From Rapana venosa (lineage: Eukaryota > Mollusca > Gastropoda > Neogastropoda > Muricidae), in the NCBI GenBank assembly GCA_028751875.1, contig CM054151.1:38895870-38959869 (forward strand): DNA of 64,000 bases, given 5' to 3'. Numbering within the stretch: position 1 is the stretch's first letter; every line of letters begins with the position of its first letter. The notes beneath the pieces are model-generated. The model was not told where the DNA came from. It ran no database searches and saw only the letters and a program-made list of their open reading frames with translations. This document shows positions 1-12,096 of this stretch, piece after piece. A program made the position numbers and the translations under genes.

Positions 1-2
1 GC

Positions 3-161
3 AAACGAGGACGACCCAAGAACACTTGGCGTCGGACTGTTGAAGCAGAGCTGAAGACCTTCCAACATACCTGGGGAACCATTCAGAAGCTGGCCCAGGA
101 CAGACAGGAGTGGAAAACTTTTGTTGCTGCCCTACGTGCCAATAAGGCACAAAGGCATTGA
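3..161 (+). mobile_element. LINE ORF2 C-terminal fragment
   Basis: The third frame is open from the window edge to TGA at 159-161 and reads KRGRPKNTWRRTVEAELK, later QKLAQDRQEWKTF. This resembles the C-terminus of invertebrate non-LTR retrotransposon polyproteins (GRPR-x-W ... LAQDR-x-W). The element continues outside the window to the left. The clade is not assigned. Confidence 0.7.
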
Positions 162-295
162 TGATGATGAAATGGGCTGCAGATCAATGGATACCAAGTG
201 AAGCCAGATATTTTCTGGCTCTCTTGTTGTTGTATGTTTAAAGTTAAGCAGAGAAAAAATTGACATATTATACGTGTGTAGATTTGTTGTTTTTT

Positions 296-690
296 CCTCA
301 GCTAGAGCTCAGCAGTTCACCAATAAAGAGAATGTGCGCGCGCGCGCGCGCGTGTGTGTTTGTCTCCCCTCCCCCCCCCCCCCCCCTTTACACACACACA
401 CACACAAATTAAGGTAGCCGTATTCAGGCTCCATGGAAACAGTTGGGAATTGAACCTACAAATTTTGCTAGAACAGTTGGTAAGTACCTCCCAGCTCTTT
501 CCTATTTTCAGCTGTCGTGGGTTAAGTCTGTAAGCACACAGGTCTGAATGATTTAGAGCCTCCTTTGAAACGCATGACATTCAGTTCGATTTTCCCGTGA
601 AACTGGGAAGAAAGGGCAAGGCTGGGAATCGAACCCAGAACCTCACTGTTTACTTGTTAAACAGGCGAACGCCTAAACCATCCTGTCACC
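296..690 (-). mobile_element. tRNA-headed SINE copy
   Basis: On the minus strand, 690-610 contains A-box-like GGTTTAGGCGTTCGCC and B-box-like GGTTCGATTCC followed by CAGCC, so this is a tRNA-derived head. The body then runs through a poly-C/CA tract (362-405) shared with the copy at 935-1350. The body is degenerate. Confidence 0.65.
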
Positions 691-694
691 TTCC

Positions 695-930
695 TTCTTA
701 AGATGTTTATTTTAATGAGGGGGGCGGAGTGGTGGGAGGAGAGTTGGTTGGTTGGTTTATAGTAAAGTTTCTTTAAGGGGGAGGGGGTGTTTTTGCTTTG
801 CTTGTTTGTTGGTTGTTGTTGTTGGGTGTTTGTTTGTTGTTGCTGTGGGGTTTTTTGTTTTTGTTTTTTTGTTTTTTTTTTTTTGGGGGGGGGGGGGGGG
901 GGGATGGATAGACTAATTTTTTCCCTGTTC
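695..930. repeat. G/T-rich low-complexity tract
   Basis: TTGT/GTTG runs, a poly-T tract and a G-run of about 19 (around 885-903). No gene is seen here. Confidence 0.8.
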
Positions 931-934
931 CTCG

Positions 935-1350
935 CCTAGAGCTCCAGGTTCACCAGTGATGAGATTTTTGTGTATGTGACCGTCCCCCCCCCCCCCTCCC
1001 ACACACACACCACCACTTAGGTAGCCACATTTCAATTTAGAGGATAGTGTCTAAACTCAACACCTGTGTGCATGCATTTCTTAAACATTTGTCATCAGTT
1101 CCTACCAGTATGAAATGGCCTACACCCTTCCGAAAGACAGAACAGGTTTTGAATGTGTGTGCAAGAGGTTCTTCATGCATTTGCACACTGGGCCTCAGTT
1201 TATAGTGTCTCATCGGAAGGACTTTGACATTCAGTTCAATTTTGCGAGTCAAACTGGGAAGAAAGGGCAAGGCTGGGAATCAAACCCAGAATCTCACGTT
1301 TACTTGTTAGGCAGATGAATGTCTTAACCGTCCTGCCACCTTTCTGCTTG
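935..1350 (-). mobile_element. tRNA-headed SINE copy, fuller
   Basis: Read on the minus strand from 1350: a tRNA-like head (GGTTTGATTCCCAGCC as B box), then the central block CCTTCCGATGAGACACTATA, then a body ending in the poly-C/CA tract at about 984-1012. The same order is seen in copies at 25715, 31240 and 49150. The central block resembles the conserved core of broad SINE superfamilies such as MetaSINE/V-SINE; the name is not verified. Confidence 0.75.
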
Positions 1351-1536
1351 GTAGACTATATAAATCTGGCGGGTTAAGTTTTGTTGAGAAATTTGGACAG
1401 CACTTAAAGCACCTTAGCAAAAATCCTTATGTTAGGCTCCTGTGACTCTGAATACTAAGAATGGCTGTAAAGAAAGGGGAACAAGCCTTTCACAGTAGTC
1501 TGTCCTCAAGGTATGGTGATAACATGATCCACCAAC

Positions 1537-2807
1537 ACAGACCAGAAGAGCGAGAAAAACACAGACCAGAAGAGGGAGAAAACAGACCAGAAGAGGGAGA
1601 AAAACACAGACCAGAAGAGGGAGAAAAACACAGACAAGAAGAGGGAGAAAAACACAGACCAGAAGAGGGAGAAAAACACAGACCAGAAGAGGGAGAACAA
1701 CACAGACAAGAAGAGGGCAGAAAAACACAGACCAGAAGAGGGAGAAAAACACAGACAAGAAGAGGGAGAAAAACACAGACCAGAAGAGGGGAGAAAAACA
1801 CAGACCAGAAGAGGGAGAAAAACACAGATTAGAAGAGGGAGAAAAACACAGACCAGAAGAGACAGAAAAACACAGACAAGAAGAGGGAGAAAAACACAGA
1901 CCAAAGAGGCATAGAAACAGACCAGAAGAGGGAGAAAAACACAGACCAGAAGAGGCATAGAAACAGACCAGAAGAGGGAGAAAAACACAGACCACAAGAG
2001 GCATAGAAACAGACCAGAAGAGGGAGAAAAACACAGACCACAAGAGGCATAGAAACAGACCAGAAGAGGGAGAAAAACACACACCAGAAGAGGGAGAAAA
2101 AAACCAGACCAGGAGAGGGAGAAAAACACAGACCAGGAGAAAAACACAGACCAGAAAGAGGAGAAAATACAGACCAGAAGAGGGAGGAAAAACACAGACC
2201 AGACGAGGGAGAAAAACACAGACCAGAAGATGGAGGAAAAAAACAGACAAGAAGAGGGAGAAAAACACAGACCAGAAGAGGGAGAAAAACACAGACCAGA
2301 AGAGGCATAGAAACAGACCAGAAGAGGGAGAAAAACACACACCAGAAGAGGGAGAAAAAAACAGACCAGAAGAGGGAGAAAAACACAGACCAGAAGAGGG
2401 AGAAAAAACAGACCAGAAGAGGGAGAAAAACACAGACAAGAAGAGACAGAAAAACACAGACAAGAAGAGACAGAAAAACACAGACCAGAAGAGGGAGGAA
2501 AAAACAGACCAGAAGAGGGAGGAAAAAACAGACAAGAAGAGGGACAAAAACAAAGACCAGAAGAGGGAGAAAAACACAGACCAGAAGAGGGAGAAAAACA
2601 CAGAAAAGAAGAGGGAGAAAAACAAAGACCAGAAGAGGAAGAAAAACACAGACCAGAAGAGGGAGAAAAACACAGAAAAGAAGAGGGTGAAAAGCACAGA
2701 CCAGAAGAGGGAGAAAAACACAGACCAGAAAAGGGAGAAGAAAACCAGAAGAGGGAGAAAAGCATAGACCAGAAGAGGGAGAAAAAGACCAGAAGAGGGA
2801 GAAAAAA
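1537..2807. repeat. 24-bp minisatellite (first block)
   Basis: About 50 units built on GACCAGAAGAGGGAGAAAAA plus CACA, with variants (AGAGGCATAGAAACA). The period is 8 codons, so long stop-free frames arise on both strands. The repeat peptides (EGEKHRPE / SLFWSVFF) shift frame with every indel, and I do not call them genes. Confidence 0.95.
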
Positions 2808-2926
2808 GCTAACGGTCATACCACGCTGAAAGCACCGGTTCTCGTCCGATCACCGAAGTTAAGCAGCGTCGGGCCTGGTTAGTACTTGGATGGGTGACCG
2901 CCTGGGAACACCGGGTGCTGTTGGCA
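2808..2926 (+). rRNA. 5S ribosomal RNA gene
   Basis: About 119 nt with the full 5S layout: ATACCACGCTGAAAGCACCG, GATCACCGAAGTTAAGCAGC, GGGCCTGGTTAGTACTTGGA, TGGGTGACCGCCTGGGAACA, CCGGGTGCTG. The internal Pol III control regions (A box, intermediate element, C box) are all present. Terminal helix I pairs: GCTAAC at the 5' end with GTTGGC at the 3' end, although both strands differ from the common GCCTAC/GTAGGC, so pairing is kept. A T5 tract follows at 2930-2934. It stands alone, abutting the 24-bp minisatellite; it could be a dispersed functional copy or a recent 5S-derived insertion. Confidence 0.9.
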
Positions 2927-2929
2927 ATC

Positions 2930-2934
2930 TTTTT
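2930..2934 (+). terminator. Pol III T-run after 5S
   Basis: TTTTT begins 4 nt after the 5S 3' end, as expected for RNA polymerase III termination. Confidence 0.65.
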
Positions 2935-3149
2935 CCCCCGTGGGGATGCCGGGGGCCTATCAGTATAAATAGTATCCCCACATTCTGGAAGTCCTGTGCT
3001 AGAAATTTCCTCTTTTCTATCACTCTCTTTGTTTCTGCCTTGTTCCTTTGCTTCCTGTCACCTCCTTCTTGTCTATTCTCTGCCTTCTTGGTCTACATTT
3101 CCTCCTGCCTTTTTTCCAGAAAGAACTTAAAAGGTAACTATTCTCTCTT

Positions 3150-3253
3150 GTGCCGAAGTCGGATGTGCTGGGCCTGACTTGTCAGGCGTTTAACGGCAGC
3201 GTGACGCATTTTCGCTCATATAACAGACAATTGCTGTCTGAGCGTTCGATGAA
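3150..3253 (+). repeat. Dispersed repeat fragment
   Basis: The block CGCATTTTCGCTCATATAAC AGACAATTGCTGTCTGAGCG is echoed at about 13176-13250 (CGCATTTTTGTTCAGATGAC AGACAAC...TGCCTGAGCA). The two diverged copies suggest a dispersed element; its class is unknown. Confidence 0.5.
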
Positions 3254-3255
3254 GA

Positions 3256-3985
3256 AGAAGGGAGAAAAACACAGGCCAGAAGTGGGAGAAAAATAGACCA
3301 GAATAGGGGAGAAAAACACAGACAAGAAAAGGGAGAAACAGACAGGAAGAGAGGAGAAGAACGCAGACAAGAAGAGGGCCAAAAACAGACCAGAAGAGGG
3401 AGAAAAACGGACCAAGAAGAGGGAGAAAAACAAAGACAAGAAAAGGGAGAGAGAAAAAACAGACCAGAAGAGGGAGAAAAACACAGACCTGAAGAGGGAG
3501 AAAAACGGACCAAGAAGAGGGAGAAAAACACAGACCAGAAGAGGGAGAAAAACACAGACCAGAAATGGCAGGAAAAACAGACCAGAAATGGCAGAAAAAC
3601 ACAGACCAGAAATGGCAGAAAAAACAGACCAGAAAAAAAGACACAAACGCAGAAAAACACAGACCAGAAATGGCAGGAAAAACAGACCAGAAATGGCAGA
3701 AAAACACAGACCAGAAATGGCAGAAAAACACAGACCAGCAATGGCAGAAAAACGCAGACCAGAAGAGGGAGAAACAGACCAGAAGAGGGAGAAAAACACA
3801 GACAAGAGGGAGAAAAACACAGACCAGAAATGGCAGGAAAAACACAAACTAGAAGAGGGAGAAAAACACAGACCAGAAGAGGGAGAAAAACACAGACCAG
3901 AGGAGGGAGAAAAACACAGACCAGAGGAGGGAGAAAAACACAGACCAGAGGAGGGAGAAAAAACACAGACCAGAGGAGGGAGAGA
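3256..3985. repeat. 24-bp minisatellite (second block)
   Basis: The same family as 1537-2807, here with a subfamily carrying AGAAATGGCAG in place of AGAAGAGGGAG around 3560-3730. The 5S gene and 330 bp of unrelated sequence separate the two blocks. Confidence 0.93.
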
Positions 3986-4734
3986 CCTGTCAGACACTGA
4001 GAGAGACATAAGAAATGTCAAACACAACAAAACAAAGGACAGGAAAAAAAAATCAGAAAATTCATGTTTATTTTTCTCTTTTCCAGACTGCCAGACAAAT
4101 GGCATTCAGAAATGACATTTAATCTTCTATGGTTTCCCATTTTCAAACGTGCAAACGCTACACATGAACAGCCAACACTTTACAGTTACACTCATCCACT
4201 TATTCTTTCATTTTCTATCATCATTTTCAGTCTCTTCACCCTTCCACTTTAACTGGATCCAATAATGGTCATGAAAATGTTACATTAAAAAGAGAGAGAG
4301 CGAGAGATAGAAACGCTTGTCCTTAATATTTTTTACATGAAAAATTAAAATCAAAAAAGTTTTGTTAAAAAAAAAAGGGACAAAAACTGACTGTGATTTT
4401 TTAACATTATCACTTTTAAAGCTATTATATTAACTATTCATTATTTTGTTAAATATTCGTAAGTACACATTCAAGGTGTGGCTACATGTGCTTTTCTTTC
4501 ATAATTTTATTTTTTTAGGTTATCATTTTTACCATAATAGGGTTTCTTCTTCTTCTTTGCCCAGTGCTCAGACAGAAACTAGTGTTGTCTGTTATATGCA
4601 TGAACATGTGTTGCACTGCCATTAAGCACCTGAAAAGTCAAGCCCAGCACAAACAACTTTGGTGTCATAGGCTTTCTTTGAATTAGAATTTCCTAGCTTG
4701 GTAATTTTTTTTGTTAAATGTCATACAATTTTAC

Positions 4735-4935
4735 AGTGTGGCTTTGAGTTTTGGAAACAAGAAAATACAAAGACTCTTCTGAAAGGCAGAATGGCTCTTA
4801 ATGTGTGTGTGAAAGATGTTCTGCGCATATTCACACTCCAGGGGTAATATCCCCTTAAACAGATGCCTCGGGGGTGGCTTGAACCCTGGCTGTCAGATCA
4901 CAAGCTCAACGCTGTAAGCACTAGGCCCCCACATA
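4735..4935 (-). mobile_element. SINE fragment
   Basis: Contains the central-domain remnant GAAAGATGTTCTGCGCATAT. On its right is a tRNA-like head on the minus strand with B box GGTTCAAGCC (4882-4873 region). Confidence 0.5.
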
Positions 4936-6035
4936 AACATGAATACATTCTTTATCTCAAATAAGAGAAATTGATACAGGTTACAAGGAATTTTCAAAAA
5001 GAAATGAATAAACGAAGTATATATGAAAAAACGAAATTCCAGCAGGGATGTCATCACATAACAAGAACCCTTTAGATCCCAGATTCATATGGGGGGAAAA
5101 ATCACTGTTGCTAACTTTTTTTTTGGATACTACCTTTTGCGTAAAAAAAAAAAAAATCAAAACCAAAACAGAAAAATCAGAACTTATGCACATTGTGGGA
5201 AGTTAAGTATATATATCCTTTTGCTTAACTGTTTATGATGTGTGATGTTACGGGTAAACTCACTGTTTTTTTGCTTTGGCAGCCTTGTGTTCTGTGATGT
5301 TTCTGCCATGCTGTTCCCATACCACTCATTCTGATTCCTCTGCCCAGTCGTGTCTGGGCTCATTGTGTCATGTTCTCAGGGTCAGCAGTTCATAGAAAGA
5401 TCATCAACGTAAAGCTGTCGTGAGGTCCCCAACCAGAATGGCCCTGCACACTGCTGGGTCACATCAGCAGTGTTCAGTGGTGTCTGTTCTGAGCCAACAT
5501 GTCAGACACCGCCTACTGTTCATTCCCCTTCCTGGTGACAACAACAGTTAAGTCATGGAGTCAGACTGGGTGTGAAGCCCATCTGGGGTGGCAGCTACCA
5601 CAGCATCCCTCCAAAAACCTTCTCCCATGAACTTCTGACCCCTAAAGCTTTGACATTAGGTCACCACAGGCACAGCAGTGTGTGGAAAAACAGAAACTGA
5701 GGTCACCATGAGACCAGAGTAACTGGGGCCAGAGACAATTTCTTTCATTGCATGGTGGTCAATGGTAATGAAGATGATGCAATGATGATGCTATGAAAGT
5801 GCACCAGCTTTAAAATCACTTGACAGCACTGTGCTCAAGGCTTCCTATCATGATATATTCCAGGAGTCAACCAGGCCCTAGAGATACAGACACCTGCATT
5901 TTGGTTAGGTAATTTGGATCTCAAAATTGAATTCATGAAGTAGTTTCAATGATGCTTGACTGTGTGGCCCAGTCTTTTCAATAAGCCTATAGCACATTCA
6001 CTATTGATGGGAGCCAGCCAAAGTATTAAAAAAAT

Positions 6036-6122
6036 CTAAACCTACAACTCCTACAGGATTTGAATCCACAACCTTCCAGCCAGGACTGCAGCACACTAAC
6101 AACTGTGCCAAGGTGGCTGGCA
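6036..6122 (-). mobile_element. tRNA-derived SINE head
   Basis: The minus strand reads GCCAGCCACCTTGGCACAGT, then TTAGTGTGCTGCAG, then GTGGATTCAAATCC. The A- and B-box spacing resembles a tRNA but lacks a good acceptor stem, so it is a SINE head rather than a tRNA gene. Confidence 0.6.
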
Positions 6123-9100
6123 CTGTTGATTTTTACCTGACAAGAGAATGTTGAAAAAAAAAATGTTGAAAAAAGAAAGAAAGAAAAGAACAAGTAAAGA
6201 TCAAGTAAAGAAAGTGATTGAGTTACACAAATACTAATCAACACTGTTACATTATCTCTTATGAATCTTGTTTGATTTTTGTGTGTAAACAGCATTGATT
6301 TTAGTTAACATGCTCATTGCAGGCAACCTAGCAAATTAGTCTCTGATTGAGTAATGTTGAAATGTCACCAGGCTATACATGTTTAACATGTGAATAAACA
6401 GTTATGTCTGATTATTGCACAATGATACATGAATAATGGTATACCTTAAAAAAACAACCAGATGGCATAAAATATCTCTTTGACATTATTTGTTTAGTTT
6501 GATTCTTTTATTTTAATCATGTTAATTAACTTTCCTTGAGGAGCATGAAAAACTACTAAATGCTTTCTGAAAAAAACTGCACATCAAGGAACTACATACA
6601 ATTATGAGGACTTATTCGGTTTTATTCTTTCTTTAAACTGGCTTAAAGACTGATGAATACTGAGTTAGTAGCATGTAACAGCAATCACAGATGTACTATT
6701 TCAGATTTGATGTTCACACACAGGTATACAATTGGGAGAAATGATTATTTTTGTAATAGTGAGATTTCTTTTCTTTTTTTCCACAGAAAATGTCATGTTA
6801 GTAACTTGATACACTTTGAATACAGTTACATTTTGTTTTCCAAACAGACTGGTAATCAAATTAAGTGGTTCTCTCCCTTAGCAAAGCCAAACTAAGGCAC
6901 CACATACTGTTTCTACACACACACAAACACATACACAAACCCACACACACATACTGTATGTCACTTGTTTGTGTGTATGTATACAGAAAATATTTACACA
7001 GCACAATATCACTGGTTTGCAACTAGTCTAAAGCCAGAATATGGTGAAATACATTCCACTGCATCAGACAACACAGGATTACTTTTATCACCATAAAAAC
7101 TGTGTAATTTCACTGACTGTACACCAAGTGTACCGACAGCCTGAAAGATAAACTGTTAACACCAAATGCTGGCAACTAGATACGAGAGAGGTAAATATCC
7201 AAAAAAGAAAGAAAGAAAAAGAAAAACTTCTTGCTATATATTCCCACACACACACACAAACAAACATGAAATAACACGGTGGTGGGAAAGGGAAAAAAAA
7301 GGTGTAAAACTCTTTAGTTGTTTTGATCACCCTACCATGCCTAAATGAATCAAAGGGGGAGGCATGACTTCCCATAACAGAATTTATGGAAAACCAATTT
7401 TTAAAAAATCCCCTCTTCTTTCTCCCTTTTATAAGCCTCCTACCCCACTGACCCCCAACCAAATCCTCAAAGGGAAACGAAAACCTGCTCAACAAAAGAC
7501 ACACTTATTGCATACTTACCATTGCCATATCTCTCAAATATTGGGCTCTATGTACTTTTCCCCCCTGTTTCTGTAGTTTTTCTTTTAACTCTTATCTTTT
7601 CTATGATATGCTATAATGTAACTGATGTACCCCGACTTTAAACAGTTGTAGCGCACCAGTCAAAGGGTATGTGCAAAATCAAAGGGTACCGCTGTATCTA
7701 ATAATCACCTAAGAGTGTAAATATACCATTAGACTGGGTGTGAAAGCCTTTGTTATAGTATTGGGCTTAGAGAACGAACGGAACTGATTTTGCTTTTTGG
7801 TCATTCCCTCATTCAACAAGATGGCGTCTGCTGTGGCCATGTGCTTATTTGTGGCCTACTGAGATTGTACTGGTTTCACAGTGAATATCCACTGTGCAGC
7901 ACATCTAACCATTCCATTTCTATAATTTAGAAGTAACTGGGATAAAAAGAATCAACATTCATGAATTTTCTGTTATATGATTAATTGCACCCCCATATTG
8001 TAAAATTTGAATATATTGATATAAAAAATTATTGACAAGAGAGAATGTTGCCAAAACTTGCTGTGGGCCAGTTTATTTCATCTTATATCTAACCCTCCAA
8101 ATTTCACATTTGTATGTGGTTGCATTTTTTGTTCTAAAATTTTTTTGTTGTAACTTATACATTAGCCAGGATAGGGAGCATAGAGAAGGAAGCAAACAGC
8201 CAGTGCAGAATGTGTTAAACATTCCTTTCATTGAAATCACAGATTTATACCATAAGCAGCATCAGAAAAAAATACACAAATCATTACCAGCCATTAACTC
8301 AACTACACCTACACCACTGACAACATGACAAAATGTTCTCGTCTATGAAATCTTTTACTGATAACTAATATTATTTTTCCAAGTATGACACACAACAACA
8401 TCAACATATCCTGCAACTAAAAGGGGAGATTGAGGGAGGGAGGGGGTGGTGTTGATCTACACAGAGTAGCACCAATGTTAATCTTTCCTTTGAAATCACT
8501 GATGTTTTGATCATCTCTTTGAATCATGCACTATGCCTGTAAATAAATACCACGAAACAAAATATTTGCTTACCCCCACCCCCCCCCAAAGTTTTTATTT
8601 GATATGTAACACTGCTTTCAGAATATGCCACAAAAATCTATACTAAGCGTATGTTGACAATATTTATTAAAACAAAGTACACATTTCATTCAACTATAGC
8701 AAGAATTAATACTATAGGGCTTTTGGGTACCCAACTGATATATAAAAAGACTGCAAAAATATGCTAGTTACACACAATCCCCACCCTACCCTGATAAAAT
8801 TGAACAATTGATGACACAAGTCAACCCCCCCCCCCAAAGTAAAATACATCTAACTACTGTCAATAATAATAAAAGACATTTGAATCTAGTGACTAATTTC
8901 ATTTCCTTCTTTTCTTCAACCCCAATATTTCATCATTCTTTCCAGTCTTTCTATACAATATGTTTATAAGAGAATCAGATAGATACTTGAAATGAATCCA
9001 TGATTTCTATCTAATGTTATTATCCAAACCTTATCCAAAAAGTTTAAACCTTGAAAAAAAACAAGGCCAAACAACTTCAGTGCAAGCAGTTTCATTTGTT

Positions 9101-9704
9101 GTAACATGAATGACAATTCATGAGCCAGCACCATGTATTCACCTGTCTATTGATTACAAGAAGATGGAGTACATTCAATATAATTTCATCTGTCATATGC
9201 TTGCTTGCATGCTAGGTGCCAAAAGTTGGTATATACCATGTAACTCATAGATTGACAGACCACCACTAACAAAACTGATCTCAAACACAGTAAGCTTTTA
9301 TCTCAAACAGCTTGTTCCCAGAAAAGGGCAGACTGTTTTTTTCCAGAACTTATGTTAAGTAAAAACAGCTATGAAAGCAAAAGGAAATCAGTCAAGTTGT
9401 TAGGTGTCTCTGAGTGGAGCATGGTATCTACGTGCAGCAAACAGCTCCATCTGCAAAAGTGCATTGATTAAGTAACAGGGGAACAAAAACCTTGTGTTTT
9501 AATGTCTTTTGCCATCACACACATGTATCCTACCCTAGTCTAGCTATAGTCTAAATTACCATAACAACAAGGTGATACCAAAGATAATGTGTATCAGGAA
9601 TAAGCTTTTCATAAAGAAACTAGTCTGACACATCAATATCTGCTACCTGCAGCATAATAATACATAACACTATGAACAAAGATCAGCAGAAAGATGTATA
9701 TAAC

Positions 9705-10040
9705 TGCAGCTGCTGGCCCAGGCCAAAAGCTGTGTCAGGTTATTGATGTCAGCTAATTGCCAAGGCCTACAGTAAAATGTTGTTATGTTTAAATGTTGTG
9801 TTGAGATTGCCTTCAGACATAACAACCTGCACTCTCCTTTATAGGAGAAAAAATCCTCTGAAGTCGGAGTATGGCTGCCTATGTGGCGAGGTACTTGAAA
9901 ATAGTCGTACACGCAAACTTCTCACCCGGTGTACTTCCTATCTCACAGTGATTCCCAGGTGGAATGAGTGAGTCATAGTGCATGTTCTGGGTGACCCCCA
10001 GGGTGTAAAGCTGGGGAACGCACAACAACAACAACAACTG
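9705..10040 (+). mobile_element. SINE with (CAA)n tail, copy 1
   Basis: This ~330-bp block is shared with 21031-21377: CATAACAACCTGCACTCTCC, TTTATAGGAGAA, CACGCAAACTTCTCACCC, and a CAACAACAACAA tail. No coding potential. The matching 3' tails and dispersed positions indicate retroposition. Confidence 0.75.
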
Positions 10041-10055
10041 CAGCTGGAATTATGT

Positions 10056-10415
10056 TTAAAACCTGAAGGGTATTTCTGCTATGCAGAATGAGATCAACAT
10101 ATGCAGAATGCCTGTAGCTGCAGAATAAAGTCTGTATCCACAGAGTGATGAAGAATATCTATGCCTGCAGGACGATGTATACACCTGCAGGATGACATCT
10201 ACAACCTGCGGTATGATGTCTACACCTGCAGGATAACATCTACACCTGCAGTATGACATCTACACCTGCAGTGTGACATCTGCAGGATAACATCTACACC
10301 TGCAGTATGTCTTCACCTGCAGTATGACATCTACACCCACAGGATGACATCTACACCTGCAGTATGATGTCTATACCTGCAGTATGATGTCTATACCTGC
10401 AGTGTGACTACATGT
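10056..10415. repeat. ~20-bp tandem repeat
   Basis: About 17 imperfect units of ATCTACACCTGCAGTATGAC. It lies in the 3' flank of mitofusin. Confidence 0.9.
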
Positions 10416-10439
10416 GTTCCCCTGCATCAATATACCTTT

Positions 10440-10600
10440 CGGCAAACTGCCCACATTTTCCATGCAAACTGCCTGCCTTTTCCATGCAAACTGCTCAGCT
10501 GTTCCATGCAAACTGCCCAGCTTTTCCATGCAAACTGCACACCTTTTCCTTGTAAACTGCCCAGCTTTTCCATGTAAACTGCCCAGCTTTTCCAAACTAT
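10440..10600. repeat. 22-bp tandem repeat
   Basis: About seven units of AACTGCCCAGCTTTTCCATG with small variations. Confidence 0.9.
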
Positions 10601-12029
10601 ATTACTGTGCACCTAAAGTCTATATAGTTTCTTTTACAGTAAATTTCATTGTGTGAATTTTATGCAATATTTCATTTGAAGAATTTTCTCTCTTCTGTAT
10701 TTCTTTTTTGAAAAAAATTCAATGAATTTCCTTTAACACATATTCATGACATCAATACTGTAAGCCTGAACCCCTTCCTTGCAAACGCCCTTTAAAAAAA
10801 TACAAATCAGAAAGAAAAAAAACCCACCAAACATTCATTGCCACAACCTCTAAATAATTTTGTGGTGTTCACAACAACACAAGCCACACACACGGTATTA
10901 CATAACTGAATACATGTCTATGAACTTTCACAGCACAGAAAGCACCTGGTTGCACGTGCACACACTTGTATCCACTGTCCCACAGACTGCACTTGGCAAA
11001 CATGATCACAGGAACTGGCTATCCTGGTCAGCACTGGTGACACACACCATGTAGTATTATATAGATGAACATGATGTTAACCTCTAAGTCAGTCACTCTC
11101 TGGCACCAGTCCTTGAACATACACCTCCACAGCATCACAGCTAGTATCAGGGGTGTAGTTTTCAGCAACTCCTGGCCAAAACATTCTCCTCCATGGCCTA
11201 TCATCTCCTCCACTACCTCAACAGCGAGCCATGTTTCACAGCCTGAAGGTGTTGCCCGCATGACCCACTCCTGCCACCTCACACTCACTGGACCAGTTGA
11301 CACAACCTCATCATCAGTATGGACATTTCACCCTTGACGACTTGTTTCAGTCAGATGCACTGATGATTTGCTTCAGTCTCGGTTACACCGACGACTTGTT
11401 TCAGTCAATTACACTGATGATTTCAGTCAGTCAGTTACAACGCGTCAGCAAACGTGACGACGGAGCCTCCACCATGATGGCGCATGATTGCAGAGACCAA
11501 ATGTTCTTCACAGTCAGAACTTGTGCACAGCTATGAATGTTGAAGTCCTGCCACCATACATGTTCAATGTCCTCAGAGCACTGCTGGTGAGATGATTTTT
11601 TTTTTTAAAACTGAAGATGAACCACAATTGTCCGGTTATGAATCCATCAGTTCTGTTGAGTGTGTTTACACAAAATGCTACCAAAAAAGCAAAAATGAAA
11701 ACCCCAAAAGTACCACCCACCCACCCAGCAAACCAAAAGTTTGCAAAAACACACACTGAAGAAGAAAAAAAATAAAAGAAACCAAAAAAATACATAGAAA
11801 AAACAAAATTTTGTTTTTTGGTTGTTCTTGCTGCATGAAACAAATTGATCAAGATGTAAAAAACCCAAAATTCCATACCCCCCCCCCCCCCCCCCCCAAT
11901 CAGCTGTGAGTGGCACTGTAGTGTGATCACTCAATGAGTTTACAGTTGGTTAAATGTCCTCCCCCAAGGCAGAAGAGCAGACAACTGGGCGCTTGGAGAA
12001 GACGGCAGTGTGCAGCTGGTGGAGCGGAG
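10601..12029 (-). other. Probable 3' UTR / 3' flank of mitofusin
   Basis: Directly downstream (minus strand) of the mitofusin stop. It contains a short imperfect repeat around 11338-11450 (ACTTGTTTCAGTCAGATGCA-like), a 20-nt C-run at 11878-11897 and A-rich stretches. No convincing protein. I could not identify a clear AATAAA signal close to the stop, so the transcript end is unknown. Confidence 0.5.
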
Positions 12030-12096
12030 TTAGCTTCCCTGCAGGTACTGGTCACAGAAGCTCTTGAGCTCACTGTCCAGGAAGTCAGCTTTGTTC
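12030..12096 (-). CDS. Mfn: Mitofusin coding exon 17 with stop (residues 743-764)
   Basis: Acceptor tgtccAG|G. It encodes [21 protein letters not shown] then TAA at 12032-12030, matching the MFN2 C-terminus (NKAGWLDSELNMFTHQYLQ). It is the last coding exon; the 3' UTR follows on the minus strand. Confidence 0.97.

Larger units (their letters stand above)
3986..9700. other. No gene supported; AT-rich flank with SINE scraps
   Basis: Mostly AT-rich single-copy sequence with poly-A/T, CA and C runs (for example 8578-8588, 8825-8836). I see no exon with splice sites or a recognisable protein. Two SINE pieces are listed separately. It lies 3' of the mitofusin gene and may include part of its 3' UTR. 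Confidence 0.6.

Noticed and set aside
1432..4105. Long stop-free frames over the 24-bp repeats (peptides of SLFWSVFF or EGEKHRPE type)
   Set aside because: They exist in several frames on both strands because the period is 3n; indels shift the same peptide between frames. No splice or start context, so not genes.
10371..10656. Open frames over the 20- and 22-bp arrays
   Set aside because: Repetitive, short, open on both strands; no domain or splice context.
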